DNA of 64,000 nt from SpSt-77 sp049972045. Lineage in GTDB: Bacteria > Chloroflexota > Anaerolineae > B4-G1 > DUEL01. Positions 8,538 to 16,687 of this stretch are shown one piece after another. Both the position numbers and the translations under genes were made by a program. How positions within the stretch are numbered: position 1 is the first letter of the stretch; each line of letters opens with the position of its first letter. Location of the stretch: positions 11,734-75,733 of the forward strand of contig JBMFKS010000002.1 of NCBI GenBank assembly GCA_049972045.1, read 5' to 3'. The notes beneath the pieces were generated by a model. That model saw only the letters and a program-made list of their open reading frames with translations. It searched no databases and was not told the origin of the DNA.

Positions 8538-8810
8538 GGCCGGCTCCTTTGGGAAAGGATACAAGGATACAAGGGATTAAGGGATGTGAAGCCCAAGGGG
8601 CGAGCAGTCAACAGGGGGTGGCAGGCCAGCGGGGGCGGATTGTAGCGCGGCAGGGCCCGCAGGCCCGGAAGGCCGCGCTACAATCCGCTAACGTAGATGT
8701 AGGTGAGCGCTCTCCAGCGGTTCATGCCTCCGGACTACTCAACAGGGCTGTTTTCATGATAGCCCAATTTCTCCAAATTGCAAGTCCAGAGGCCCGGTTG
8801 CCGGGCGTGG
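8538..8810. repeat. tyrS-hypE spacer with GTAGCGC palindrome
   Basis: No gene is seen here. The spacer starts with tandem GGATACAA units (about 8556-8571). It then holds a long palindrome, GGATTGTAGCGCGGC (8637-8651) paired with GCCGCGCTACAATCC about 19 bp later. The same TGTAGCGC...GCGCTACA core is found inside the mobile element between rpoA and rplQ (61525-61577), so this is a dispersed palindromic repeat. Both flanking genes read outward from it. The tyrS promoter must lie here but I could not identify it. Confidence 0.6.
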
Positions 8811-8839
8811 TTGACAAACTCCGCAGGCTGGGTTACCAT
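8811..8839 (+). promoter_or_regulatory. Promoter of hypE
   Basis: TTGACA (8811-8816), 17-bp spacer, TACCAT (8834-8839), about 65 bp upstream of the TTG start. Confidence 0.75.
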
Positions 8840-8904
8840 ATCCCTTCAGGAAGGGCCCAAATCCCGCCCTCTTTGTCCCTGACTCTGACCTTCGGGAGGC
8901 AAAA

Positions 8905-9915
8905 TTGGAAGACACCATTCGCATGGGCCACGGCGCGGGGGGACGGATGATGGCGGACCTCATCCAGGAGGTCTTTCTCCGCCACCTGGATAATCCTCTC
9001 CTGCGCCAACTGGCCGATTCCACCGTCCTGGCCCTGGCCGGGAACGGCCGCATTGCCATTTCCACCGATTCCTTTGTGGTGCGACCGCTCTTTTTCCCAG
9101 GGGGAGATATCGGTTCACTGGCCGTCCACGGCACGGTGAACGACCTGGCCATGCGTGGCGCCCGTCCCCTCTGGCTCGCCGCCGCCTTCATCCTGGAGGA
9201 GGGTTTGCCTCTGGAAGACCTCCGGCGGATTGTCCGATCTATGGCCGACGCGGCCCGGCAGGCCGGGGTCGCCGTCGTCGCCGGGGATACGAAGGTGGTG
9301 GAGCGGGGCCACGGGGATGGGGTCTACATCAACACCACCGGCGTCGGGGTGATGCCCGACGGGGTGGATGTGGCCCCCCACCGCATCCGCCCCGGCGACG
9401 TCGTCCTGATCAATGGCACTATCGGCGATCACGGCATCGCCGTGCTCAGTGAGCGAGAAGGGCTGGGCTTTGAGACGGAACTGGTCTCCGACAGCGCGCC
9501 GCTGAACGGACTGGTGGAGGCCCTGCTGACGGCGGCCCCCCACACTCACTGTCTGCGGGACCCGACACGGGGCGGGGTGGCGGCGGCGCTGAACGAACTG
9601 GCCGTCGCGGCCGGGGTGGGGGTGGAACTGGATGAGGCGGCCGTGCCCATCCGTCCGGCCGTTATGGCGGCCTGCGAGATGCTGGGCTTTGACCCTCTGA
9701 CGGTCGCCAATGAGGGAAAACTCATTGCGTTTGTCCCGCCGGAGGAGGCAGAGGCCGCTCTGGCGGCTATGCGGGCCCACCCGCTGGGTCGGAATGCCGC
9801 CCGCATCGGCCGGGCGACGGCGGAGCATCCCGGCCTGGTCCTGGCCCGGACCGGCATCGGCGGGCGACGGGTGGTGGATATGCCGCTGGGGGAATTGCTC
9901 CCGCGCATCTGCTGA
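8905..9915 (+). CDS. hypE: Hydrogenase expression/formation protein HypE
   Basis: A 336-residue protein of the PurM/AIR-synthase-like fold. HypE dehydrates a carbamoyl group carried on its C-terminal cysteine to thiocyanate, the source of the cyanide ligands of [NiFe] hydrogenases. The C-terminus ends P-R-I-C, the diagnostic acceptor cysteine. GHGAGGRMM near the start, DSFVVRPLFFPGGDIG, GDTKVVERG and DPTRGGVAAALNE are the expected ATP-binding and core motifs. The start is TTG at 8905 with GGGAGGC five bases upstream. None of hypA, B, C, D, F or hydrogenase structural genes is nearby. It has its own promoter. Confidence 0.95.
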   Translation: MEDTIRMGHGAGGRMMADLIQEVFLRHLDNPLLRQLADSTVLALAGNGRIAISTDSFVVRPLFFPGGDIGSLAVHGTVNDLAMRGARPLWLAAAFILEEGLPLEDLRRIVRSMADAARQAGVAVVAGDTKVVERGHGDGVYINTTGVGVMPDGVDVAPHRIRPGDVVLINGTIGDHGIAVLSEREGLGFETELVSDSAPLNGLVEALLTAAPHTHCLRDPTRGGVAAALNELAVAAGVGVELDEAAVPIRPAVMAACEMLGFDPLTVANEGKLIAFVPPEEAEAALAAMRAHPLGRNAARIGRATAEHPGLVLARTGIGGRRVVDMPLGELLPRIC

Positions 9916-9916
9916 C

Positions 9917-9944
9917 TTGTCAGCCCACACAGGTGTGGTATAAT
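9917..9944 (+). promoter_or_regulatory. Promoter of tRNA-Thr
   Basis: TTGTCA (9917-9922), 16 bp, perfect TATAAT (9939-9944), thirteen bases before the tRNA. The -35 box begins directly after the hypE stop codon. Confidence 0.8.
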
Positions 9945-9956
9945 CTCATCCGTGAG

Positions 9957-10029
9957 GCCACCCTAGCTCAATCGGCAGAGCAGCCGCTTCGTAAGCGGCC
10001 GGTTGTCGGTTCAACTCCGACGGGTGGCT
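9957..10029 (+). tRNA. tRNA-Thr(CGT)
   Basis: A 73-nt cloverleaf with acceptor GCCACCC/GGGTGGC, D arm GCTC/GAGC, anticodon stem GCCGC/GCGGC with loop TTCGTAA (anticodon CGT, reads ACG), and T arm with GTCGG/CCGAC around TTCAACT. The discriminator is T and CCA is not encoded. Confidence 0.93.
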
Positions 10030-10095
10030 CCTGAATCTCCCGGGGGCCCGAATTGGGGACTGTTCCCCTGGCTCCCAACATTCCCCCACTCCAAC

Positions 10096-10120
10096 AGGCC
10101 CCGGAATCCGGGGCCTTTTC
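10096..10120 (+). terminator. Terminator after tRNA-Thr
   Basis: Nine-base perfect stem AGGCCCCGG/CCGGGGCCT with an AAT loop followed by TTTTC, four bases before the next start codon. Confidence 0.8.
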
Positions 10121-10123
10121 TGT

Positions 10124-11320
10124 ATGACGATGACCGTATCGCCTCCGCACCGACCGGACCCCTGGCGCCGGGCCTGGCGCACGGCCACGGGGAATATCCC
10201 GCTGGCAGTGGGTCTCTTTGTCCTGGCGCTCTACCTCCTGCTCCTGGCATGGATTCCTCAATTCCCTCCCGGCCCGGCGACAATGGACCGGTGGCTGGTC
10301 CAGGCCCGCTTTGGCCCCTGGACCGGCACGATGTACCGACTGGGCCTCTTCTCCCTCGCCAGTTCTCCTGCCATATCGGTCCTTCTTTCCCTGCTGGCGT
10401 TCCTGTTGTTTCTGCGGACTGTAGAGTGGGCGGATACGCTCCGTTCCTGCCTCCGCGACCGGGACCGGCAGGGTCGGTGGTGGGCCGGGATATTCCCCTT
10501 TCTGGCCTATCTGGGCGCGCTGGTTCTGTTGGGGGGACTACTGATCGGTCACCGGTGGGGATGGCGGGAAGAGGGCCTGGTTGGCCCAGCGACCGTTCCA
10601 TCTCCGGGCCGTGAGGGAGGGACGCCGAGGACATACCTCATTGGCTTCGGGCCCTCGCTGACCATTCGGGCCACCGATGACGCCGGCCATCCCCTGAAAC
10701 TCCAACAGACCGCCCGCGAGGCCGCGCAAACGGAACTGGTCCTGGATTTGACCCCTTCAACCCCGGAGCGCTCGTTCGCCATACCGGAGAGCGGTCTGGT
10801 GGTCCGGTTGGGGGGCCGGGGCAACCTCTCTGCACAGAGCCCGATTCGGGTGGAAATCTTTCGCGCCCCCGCGGGCGAGCGAGTCCAGGAAGCGACCATA
10901 GAGGACGACCGGCTCTCCCTGACGGTGGACGGGGTCCACCTGGAGATTTCCCGTCAACCCTATCCTCTCCTGGCCCTCGCCGAGGACCCGGGGCTCTGGC
11001 CCAAGTGGGGAGGGTTGATCCTGGCAACCATTGGGCTGGTGGGCACGCTGAGCCTGGGAGGAAAGAAAGGACGAATTGCGGGCCTGCTCCTCTCTGCCCT
11101 CTCTGTACTGGTCGCTGGCATGGCGGGTTACAATTTGGCGACTCGCGGTACACTGGGAGCACGACCCTTCCAGTTGGAAATGACCGCCCTCTGGCTGGCT
11201 GGTCTGATAGCCTGGCTGATCCGGCACAAAGAAGCGTATTTCGGAGTTGACGGCTACCCGACAATACGGTATACTTCAGACGACAGACCACAAAGGTTAA
11301 TCCGCGTCCATCCGCGTTGA
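10124..11320 (+). CDS. Membrane protein of unknown function (possibly ResB-like)
   Basis: A 398-residue protein. Hydrophobic segments lie at about residues 26-46, 85-103 and 125-147, followed by a polar extracytoplasmic-looking region (about 150-290, beta-rich) and further hydrophobic segments at about 298-316, 324-345 and 357-372. This layout, with membrane helices around one soluble domain, loosely recalls ResB/Ccs1 cytochrome c biogenesis proteins, but I see no decisive motif. The C-terminal end enters a repeated TCCGCGT stretch (11298-11330), so the last few codons may be recent. The start follows the tRNA terminator closely, and an ATG six bases later is possible. It lies just upstream of dnaN. 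Confidence 0.7.
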   Translation: MTMTVSPPHRPDPWRRAWRTATGNIPLAVGLFVLALYLLLLAWIPQFPPGPATMDRWLVQARFGPWTGTMYRLGLFSLASSPAISVLLSLLAFLLFLRTVEWADTLRSCLRDRDRQGRWWAGIFPFLAYLGALVLLGGLLIGHRWGWREEGLVGPATVPSPGREGGTPRTYLIGFGPSLTIRATDDAGHPLKLQQTAREAAQTELVLDLTPSTPERSFAIPESGLVVRLGGRGNLSAQSPIRVEIFRAPAGERVQEATIEDDRLSLTVDGVHLEISRQPYPLLALAEDPGLWPKWGGLILATIGLVGTLSLGGKKGRIAGLLLSALSVLVAGMAGYNLATRGTLGARPFQLEMTALWLAGLIAWLIRHKEAYFGVDGYPTIRYTSDDRPQRLIRVHPR

Positions 11321-11346
11321 TCCGCGTCCTACAAGGAGGAGCGCCG

Positions 11347-12546
11347 ATGAAGGTTTCTTGCCTGCAGGAGAATCTGGCTCGCGGACTGAGCGTTGCTGGG
11401 CGGGCGGTCTCTGCCCGCTCCGCCCTCCCCATCCTCAGCCACATCCTGTTCACCACCGACGAGGGGCGGCTGCGCCTCTCCGCCACCAACCTGGAGATGG
11501 GCATCCACTGCTGGATCGGCGGGCGGGTGGAGGAGGACGGGGCCATCGCCGTGCCGGCCCGGACCATCATTGATCTGATTAACGCCTTCCCGCCGGACCG
11601 GGTGGACCTGCGCCAGGAAGTGCGCACGATGACCCTCAACGTTCGCTGCGGGCGGAGTGAGGCCAACATCAAAGGGCTGGACGCGGTGGATTTTCCGCCT
11701 ATCCCGACCCCTGAAGAGGGTGTGGCAGATGGCATCTCCGTAGACCCGGAGACATTGCGGACCGCCATCAATCAGGTCGCTTTTGCGGCTGCCACCGATG
11801 AAGCCCGCCCTACCCTGACCGGCGTCCTCCTGCGGTGGGAAGCGACGGCCGCAGGCCCTACCCTGACCCTGGCCGCGGCTGATGGCTACCGCCTGGCGGT
11901 CCGGCGGGTCCCGTTGCCCGGGCGCGAGGTGGTCCGCCCCTTCAGCGTCATCATCCCGGCCCGCACGATGACCGAATGGGCCCGCATCTGCGGCGAACTG
12001 GCGAAGGGCCGCGAGGAGCGCCCCCCAGTCCACATCACCTTCACCCCCGACGGGAACCGCATCCTCTTCCAGGCCCAGACCCCGCCCGATGCCCCGGTCC
12101 CGATGGAAGTCGTGCTGGTCTCCCAACTGATCCCCGGCGCCTTCCCCGACTACCAGCAACTGATCCCGCGCGATCGGAACACCCGGCTGGTCGCCGGGAC
12201 GGCGGAATTGCTGAAGGCCTGTCAGACGGCCCACATCTTCGCCCGTGAGAACACCAATACCCTCCTCTTCCACATCCATCCGGGCGCCGACCTGGAGCCG
12301 GGGCGGCTGGTCGTTTCCGCCACCTCCGCCGAGACCGGCAGCGACGTGACCGAACTGGACGCGGCCATAGAGGGGGCGGCCGTGGAAATCGCCTTCAACG
12401 TGAAGTTCATCCTGGACGCGCTGGGCGTGGTTAACTCGCCGCAGGTGATGGTGGACATCATCTCCCCCTCCAGCCCGGGCGTCATCCGCCCCGTCGGTGG
12501 GGACGACTTCACCTACGTGGTCATGCCGATGACGCTGGAACGGTAG
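11347..12546 (+). CDS. dnaN: DNA polymerase III sliding clamp (beta subunit)
   Basis: A 399-residue protein with three clamp domains. The N-terminal pattern (ARGLSVAGRAVSARSALPILSHIL), the middle-domain ADGYRLAVRR and the C-terminal VMPMTLER ending in a basic residue are all typical. The dimer ring tethers the replicative polymerase and other DNA enzymes. The ATG at 11347 has AAGGAGGAG at ideal distance. An upstream in-frame start does not. dnaA, recF and gyrB are not adjacent and I saw no DnaA-box cluster, so nothing marks an origin here. It is followed seven bases later by an unrelated TIM-barrel/LysM gene. Confidence 0.96.
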   Translation: MKVSCLQENLARGLSVAGRAVSARSALPILSHILFTTDEGRLRLSATNLEMGIHCWIGGRVEEDGAIAVPARTIIDLINAFPPDRVDLRQEVRTMTLNVRCGRSEANIKGLDAVDFPPIPTPEEGVADGISVDPETLRTAINQVAFAAATDEARPTLTGVLLRWEATAAGPTLTLAAADGYRLAVRRVPLPGREVVRPFSVIIPARTMTEWARICGELAKGREERPPVHITFTPDGNRILFQAQTPPDAPVPMEVVLVSQLIPGAFPDYQQLIPRDRNTRLVAGTAELLKACQTAHIFARENTNTLLFHIHPGADLEPGRLVVSATSAETGSDVTELDAAIEGAAVEIAFNVKFILDALGVVNSPQVMVDIISPSSPGVIRPVGGDDFTYVVMPMTLER

Positions 12547-12552
12547 CGGCCC

Positions 12553-13527
12553 ATGGGGGAACTGAAGGGCAAAGGCCTCTGGCTTTCTTTCTCCGCCGAC
12601 CTGGACGGAGCGCTGGAGATGGCAGCGGCGGTCGGCGCGACCCACCTCATCTACCGGGTGGGGATGCGGGGCATGTTCTTCGTGGAAGCCGCCCGGTGGG
12701 TGGAGCGCCGTGCCCGTCAGGCCGGACTGGTGCCTCTGGCCTGGGTTGCCCTTTCCCTGGATGATCCCTTCGCCGAGGCCGCGCTGGTCGCCAAAGCCCG
12801 CCATGTCGGCTATGAGGGGGTGATTCTGGACCTGACCGACGCGGCGGCGGGGAAGACCGTTGCCGCCGCCACGCTGGGGCGGAAACTCATAGAGGTCGGC
12901 ATAGAACCAGAGCGCCTGTTCTACGCCGCCCCGCCCGACATCTGGCGGCATCCGGAGATCCCCTACCGGGAGATGAATGGGTTCTCCCGGGGCGGGTTTA
13001 TGCCCTGGTGTGCCCTCACCACCCAGCGAACCCCCCGGACGGTGGTGGACAAGTGGGCCTATGGAGAACACGACCGCTGGCAGAAGGAGTGGGGCGATAT
13101 GCCACCCCTCTATCCCATCCTGGCCGTCGGGAGGGAGGGGGAAGAGACCCAGCGGCCCGGTGTGCCCCAGTTCCTGGAGTGGGTCCAGGCGCTGGCGGCC
13201 CACAATCCGCCGTTTCTGAGCATTTACGGCATCGGTTCCCTGGACCGGGAACTGTGGCCGATTCTGGCATCGCTGGGGCCATCGGTGGCGCCACCTCCCG
13301 GGCGACCGATTTCTCCTGTGCCCTCTATCCCGGCCGAGGAAGTGCCTGCCCCGGCCACCGCGCAGTTTCATGTCGTGACCGTCAACGATACCCTTTGGAG
13401 CATCTGCAAGCGGTACAATATTTCTAAGGCGCAGTTCTGGGAATGGAATGGCCACCTCTGGGATGAGCGAGGGCTACCGCGAGACGAGGTCTACCTGGAA
13501 GAAGGGTGGCGAGTGCGGGTGGGGTGA
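12553..13527 (+). CDS. TIM-barrel-like protein with C-terminal LysM domain
   Basis: A 324-residue protein. Residues 1-245 form a glycoside-hydrolase-like alpha/beta domain that is clearly paralogous to the N-terminus of the 875-residue protein at 28549. Shared features are KGxGLW/KGIWAW, GATHLIYRVG/GGTHILYKVG, GFMPW/GLMPM, DKWAYGEHDRW/DEWTYGDYERW and PPLYPIL. After a Pro-rich linker, residues about 275-324 make one LysM (VTVNDTLWSICKRYNISKAQFWEWN), which binds peptidoglycan-type glycans. No signal peptide is visible. The segment aligned with D-M-E of the paralogue reads D-L-T-D, so catalytic residues may differ. Function unknown, with cell-wall binding the safest inference. Confidence 0.7.
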   Translation: MGELKGKGLWLSFSADLDGALEMAAAVGATHLIYRVGMRGMFFVEAARWVERRARQAGLVPLAWVALSLDDPFAEAALVAKARHVGYEGVILDLTDAAAGKTVAAATLGRKLIEVGIEPERLFYAAPPDIWRHPEIPYREMNGFSRGGFMPWCALTTQRTPRTVVDKWAYGEHDRWQKEWGDMPPLYPILAVGREGEETQRPGVPQFLEWVQALAAHNPPFLSIYGIGSLDRELWPILASLGPSVAPPPGRPISPVPSIPAEEVPAPATAQFHVVTVNDTLWSICKRYNISKAQFWEWNGHLWDERGLPRDEVYLEEGWRVRVG

Positions 13528-13560
13528 ACGAGCGGAGGCGCGGAGAAGCGGAGGGAAGAG

Positions 13561-13842
13561 ATGCAGGACGATGATTGGCTGGGGCGCGGGCTACGGCTGC
13601 CCGATTTTGAGGCGGAGGACGAGGTCCTGAGCGGAAGGCCGGCGGCAGTACCGGGAGAGGGCCGGAAAAAGCGCCCGGAGAGACGGCCCTCCGGGTCGTC
13701 CTCCGGAGGACTGGCGGGGCTCATCGGGACGCTCTCCCCCTTCCAGCGCTTCGTGCTGGCGCTGCTGCTGTTTCTGAACGTCGCGCTTCTGGGCTGTATG
13801 TGCCTGGTGATGACCGGGCGGATTGTGCCCTTTTCCCCCTGA
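13561..13842 (+). CDS. Small single-pass membrane protein, unknown
   Basis: A 93-residue protein with an acidic start, a charged Arg/Lys/Pro/Ser-rich middle (about 25-50) and one hydrophobic helix near residues 63-85 (FVLALLLFLNVALLGCMCLVM). GGAGGGAAGAG lies directly before the ATG, supporting the start. It follows the LysM protein by 33 bp on the same strand and may be co-transcribed. I do not recognise the family. Confidence 0.6.
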   Translation: MQDDDWLGRGLRLPDFEAEDEVLSGRPAAVPGEGRKKRPERRPSGSSSGGLAGLIGTLSPFQRFVLALLLFLNVALLGCMCLVMTGRIVPFSP

Positions 13843-13847
13843 GATTG

Positions 13848-14011
13848 AGAGCTTGTCTGAAAAGTCACCGGATTCTGTCATTGCGAGGAGGCCGCAGGCC
13901 GACGAAGCAATCTCCTGGCCGTGGTAGAGATTGCTTCGCTCCTTCGGGGCTCGCAATGACATTCCCACGATACAAGTCATAGCAGGGCTTGCCATTTTTA
14001 AGACAAGCTCT
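13848..14011. mobile_element. MITE-like element with nested palindromic repeat
   Basis: The ends are inverted repeats: AGAGCTTGTCTGAAAA at 13848-13863 and its near-inverse at about 13996-14011. Inside sits a second palindrome (13877-13960) starting GTCATTGCGAG and ending CTCGCAATGAC, with inner arms GAAGCAATCTC/GAGATTGCTTC. No ORF is inside. A clear target-site duplication is not visible. Similar ends occur at 35525-35541 and 35715-35731. Confidence 0.6.
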
Positions 14012-14051
14012 GAAGGGAGCGATATTTCTTCTCTGGGGGCGATGGCCCCCC

Positions 14052-15176
14052 TCAACCGGCTGTGCCCTTCGGCACCGACGTCTTCTCCAGTTCGGCCGCC
14101 AGATGAGCCACTGCCCGCGCCAGAGGGGAGTCCGGGGCGCTCAGCGCCAGGGGTTTGCCCTGGGCTAACGCCCGTGCCTGGGACGGGTCAAAAGGAACGA
14201 TCCCGGAGATGGGATGCTTAAGGACCCGCTGGAGGGCATCCACCGGTGGCATCGGCTCCGGCCCCGCCTGGTTCAGGATCAGCCGGACCTTGAAAGCATA
14301 GGGCTTTAAGACCTGAAGAGTCCCCACAGTGGTCTGGAGCGTTGGGGGGTCGGCGGCCGTCACCAGGAGGATCGCATCCGCGCGCTCCAGCACGGCCATC
14401 ACTCCTTCTGTGAGCACCGCGGGAAGGTCCGCCACCACGTACAGGAAACTCTCCCTCAGCGCGGCCAGGACTGCCCGGATCATTTCCGGGGATAACCCTC
14501 CCCCCACGACGGGGACGAAAGGTGAAGCGAGCAGATGGACGCCGGAGGGATGGGTCAGAAGATAATTCCGGATGGTTGCTGAGCCGGGCCCAGGGGTCAG
14601 GAGGGCCAGAGCAGACCAGTTGGGGTCAGGCCGGAGCCCCAACTGAAGCGCGTCGTGCCCGGAAGAAGGGGAGAGGTCCACCAGGCAGACCTGATTCGGC
14701 GAGGAGCGGGCCAGGGTGATGGCCAGATTGACAGCCAGCGTGGTCGTTCCCACCCCTCCGCGCAGGCTCAATACAGCCATCGTCCCTCCCGCTGCGCGGC
14801 GGACCACCTTGCGGGTCAGCAGGCGGTTGACCCGCTCCAGGAGTTCCGCCATGGTGACCGGCTTGGCGATGTACTCGTCGGCCCCGGCTGCCAGGGCGGT
14901 CTCCCGGTCCACCGGCTGACCGCGGGCCGTGAGGATAATGATGGGGATCTGGGCAGTGGCCGGGTTTTGCCGTAACTGGCGACAGACCTCGTAGCCGTTC
15001 ATCCCCGGCATCATCACATCTATGATGGCCAGGTCCGGTGGGTTCGCGCGGGCTTTTGCCAGACCGTCCTCCCCTTCGGCGCTCAGCATCACTTCATGCC
15101 CGCCCCGCTCCTCCAGCAGCATCCGGATCATCTGGAGCAGGTCGGCATTGTCGTCCACGACCAGAATACGGGCCAT
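14052..15176 (-). CDS. Response-regulator receiver fused to CpaE/TadZ-type ParA ATPase
   Basis: A 374-residue protein. Residues 1-120 are a receiver domain with acidic pocket DDN, phospho-acceptor Asp in DLAIIDVMMPGM, T in ILTARG and K in YIAKP. Residues about 135-365 are a MinD/ParA-like domain with the degenerate Walker A RGGVGTTTLAVNLA, as in CpaE/TadZ proteins that position Tad pilus or other polar machines. No pilus or kinase genes are near, so the output is unknown. The ATG at 15176 is preceded by GGAGGAC. An upstream in-frame start is less supported. It is convergent with 13561 and divergent from the M23 gene. Confidence 0.85.
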   Translation of the reverse strand: MARILVVDDNADLLQMIRMLLEERGGHEVMLSAEGEDGLAKARANPPDLAIIDVMMPGMNGYEVCRQLRQNPATAQIPIIILTARGQPVDRETALAAGADEYIAKPVTMAELLERVNRLLTRKVVRRAAGGTMAVLSLRGGVGTTTLAVNLAITLARSSPNQVCLVDLSPSSGHDALQLGLRPDPNWSALALLTPGPGSATIRNYLLTHPSGVHLLASPFVPVVGGGLSPEMIRAVLAALRESFLYVVADLPAVLTEGVMAVLERADAILLVTAADPPTLQTTVGTLQVLKPYAFKVRLILNQAGPEPMPPVDALQRVLKHPISGIVPFDPSQARALAQGKPLALSAPDSPLARAVAHLAAELEKTSVPKGTAG

Positions 15177-15284
15177 GTCCGTCCTCCTCCCCCACAACGC
15201 TCATGGCGATATTATACCCCTAATTTGGCGATTTCACAATGGGCAAGGCGTGTCCCCACCGTGTCGGAGGAAGGGAATAGTCCA

Positions 15285-15360
15285 CCAGTAGGGCAACTGC
15301 GAGCAGTTGCCCTACTGGAGGGCGCAGAGACCCACAAAAGGGCTGTTGACAAACCAGTAG
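15285..15360 (-). repeat. Palindrome-containing dispersed repeat, copy A
   Basis: Contains a perfect 16-bp stem CCAGTAGGGCAACTGC/GCAGTTGCCCTACTGG (15285-15318) followed by a unique arm reading to TTGACAAACCAGTAG. A second copy in opposite orientation lies at 56589-56660, matching at nearly every base across about 70 bp. It lies in the spacer between the divergent receiver-CpaE and M23 genes. Confidence 0.75.
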
Positions 15361-15389
15361 TTGCGTTTTTTGCAGAGTTGTGCTACAAT
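15361..15389 (+). promoter_or_regulatory. Promoter of the LysM-M23 gene
   Basis: TTGCGT (15361-15366), 17-bp spacer, TACAAT (15384-15389). If used, transcription starts near 15396. That excludes the upstream GTG at 15380 as a start codon for the following gene and argues for one near 15440. Confidence 0.6.
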
Positions 15390-15439
15390 CTACCACGCGG
15401 TTTTCCGTTCCCTGCGGGACGTTGAAAACGGAGCCGACT

Positions 15440-16627
15440 TTGGAAACGCTTGGGGAAACTGAAAGGAACGTTCCTGAGGGAAACGTTCCACCGAAATCGC
15501 AGAACAGGGGCGGGTTGAACTCCGCCATCCACTGGCGGGATGAGGTCCTGCCCCGCCACTTGGCCCGTCTGGCGGTCTCCTGGTGGCAGTGGAGCAGTGA
15601 CCGACAGGCGTTCTGGCCGTTGCTGAGCCGCACCTCGGCGCATCTCGCGCTGGTGATCGCGGCCTGTCTGGCCCTCCTGCTGAGCACCATCCGTATCCCC
15701 GTCTGGGCCGCCCGTTCGCTGACCCCCGCGGCAGACCTCTTCGCTTCCCAGAACAATATCAGTGCCACTCAGGCCACACCGGCCGGAATGACTGCCCGCA
15801 GGGGGCATGCTCTCAAGCCGGACCCCTGGGCTCCGATCGCCCTGCGGGCCGATCCCCACACGGAAATCCCCAAACGCCCGCGCCTGGGCGTGATCACCTA
15901 CACAGTCCAGTTAGGGGATACCGTGCAGGCGATCGCAGCCCAGTTTGACCTGCAACCCACCACCATTATGTGGGCAAACCCCGCCGTGGAGGATGCCCCA
16001 GACCTGCTGCGCATCGGGCAGGAACTGGTCATTCTGCCCGTGGACGGAGTGTACCACACCGTCAAAGAGGGCGAGACGCTGGAATCCATCGCCAAAAAAT
16101 ACAAGGTGGAAGTGGAAGCGATCACTTCCTGCCCGTATAACTCCCTCCAGCCCCCCGATTTCGCCATTGAGCCGGGGATGAAACTGATCATCCCCGGCGG
16201 TGAGAAGCCCTGGGTGCCGAAAGTGGTGACCAGTTACACTGGGCCCATCCCCGAAGGGGCCCGGGGGACCGGCCTGTTCCAGTGGCCGGTGCTGGGCTAT
16301 ATCACCCAGGGATACTGGTACGGCCACCGGGCCATAGACATCGGCGTCCCGGTGGGCACGGCGGTCCACGCGGCCGACGGCGGCTTCGTCAGTTTTGCCG
16401 GATGGACCGATGTCGGCTACGGTTACCTGATCGTTATTGACCACGCCAACGGTTTCGCCACCTACTACGCTCACCTGAGCAACTTCTACGTGATGGCCGG
16501 GCAGAAAGTGGAACGGGGCCAGGTCATCGGCGCCACCGGCAACACCGGCTGGTCCACCGGCCCGCATCTCCACTTTGAGATCCGCTACCTCGGCGTACCC
16601 CAGAACCCCCGCGCGTATCTCCCGTAG
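15440..16627 (+). CDS. LysM-domain M23 family metallopeptidase
   Basis: About 395 residues from the chosen TTG (GGAG eight bases upstream). The frame is open to a GTG at 15380, but a promoter -10 overlaps that codon. A membrane anchor lies at about residues 67-90 (LALVIAACLALLLSTI). Then come two LysM modules (TYTVQLGDTVQAIAAQF... and HTVKEGETLESIAKKYKV...) and a C-terminal M23 endopeptidase with the zinc motifs HRAIDIG (HxxxD) and HLHFEIR (HxH). Such enzymes cut peptidoglycan cross-links outside the membrane and help daughter-cell separation or wall remodelling. Start uncertain, identity firm. Confidence 0.88.
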   Translation: METLGETERNVPEGNVPPKSQNRGGLNSAIHWRDEVLPRHLARLAVSWWQWSSDRQAFWPLLSRTSAHLALVIAACLALLLSTIRIPVWAARSLTPAADLFASQNNISATQATPAGMTARRGHALKPDPWAPIALRADPHTEIPKRPRLGVITYTVQLGDTVQAIAAQFDLQPTTIMWANPAVEDAPDLLRIGQELVILPVDGVYHTVKEGETLESIAKKYKVEVEAITSCPYNSLQPPDFAIEPGMKLIIPGGEKPWVPKVVTSYTGPIPEGARGTGLFQWPVLGYITQGYWYGHRAIDIGVPVGTAVHAADGGFVSFAGWTDVGYGYLIVIDHANGFATYYAHLSNFYVMAGQKVERGQVIGATGNTGWSTGPHLHFEIRYLGVPQNPRAYLP

Positions 16628-16644
16628 GGGAATCACAGGAGGAA

Positions 16645-16687
16645 GAGGGGGTTGGGGGCTCTGTGGCCCCTGACCCCCTCTTTTCTT
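16645..16687 (+). terminator. Terminator of the M23 gene
   Basis: A 15-bp stem GAGGGGGTTGGGGGC/GCCCCTGACCCCCTC (two wobble pairs) with a six-base loop, followed by TTTTCTT. Confidence 0.85.

Noticed and set aside
8905..9915. Selenophosphate synthase or AIR synthase
   Set aside because: The PurM-like fold fits, but the C-terminal P-R-I-C and the overall motif set are those of HypE.
11347..12546. Replication origin next to dnaN
   Set aside because: No dnaA, recF or gyrB nearby and no cluster of TTATCCACA-like boxes in the flanks.
15380..15439. GTG 15380 as the start of the M23 peptidase
   Set aside because: It overlaps the -10 box of the likely promoter and lacks a ribosome site. The TTG at 15440 is better placed.
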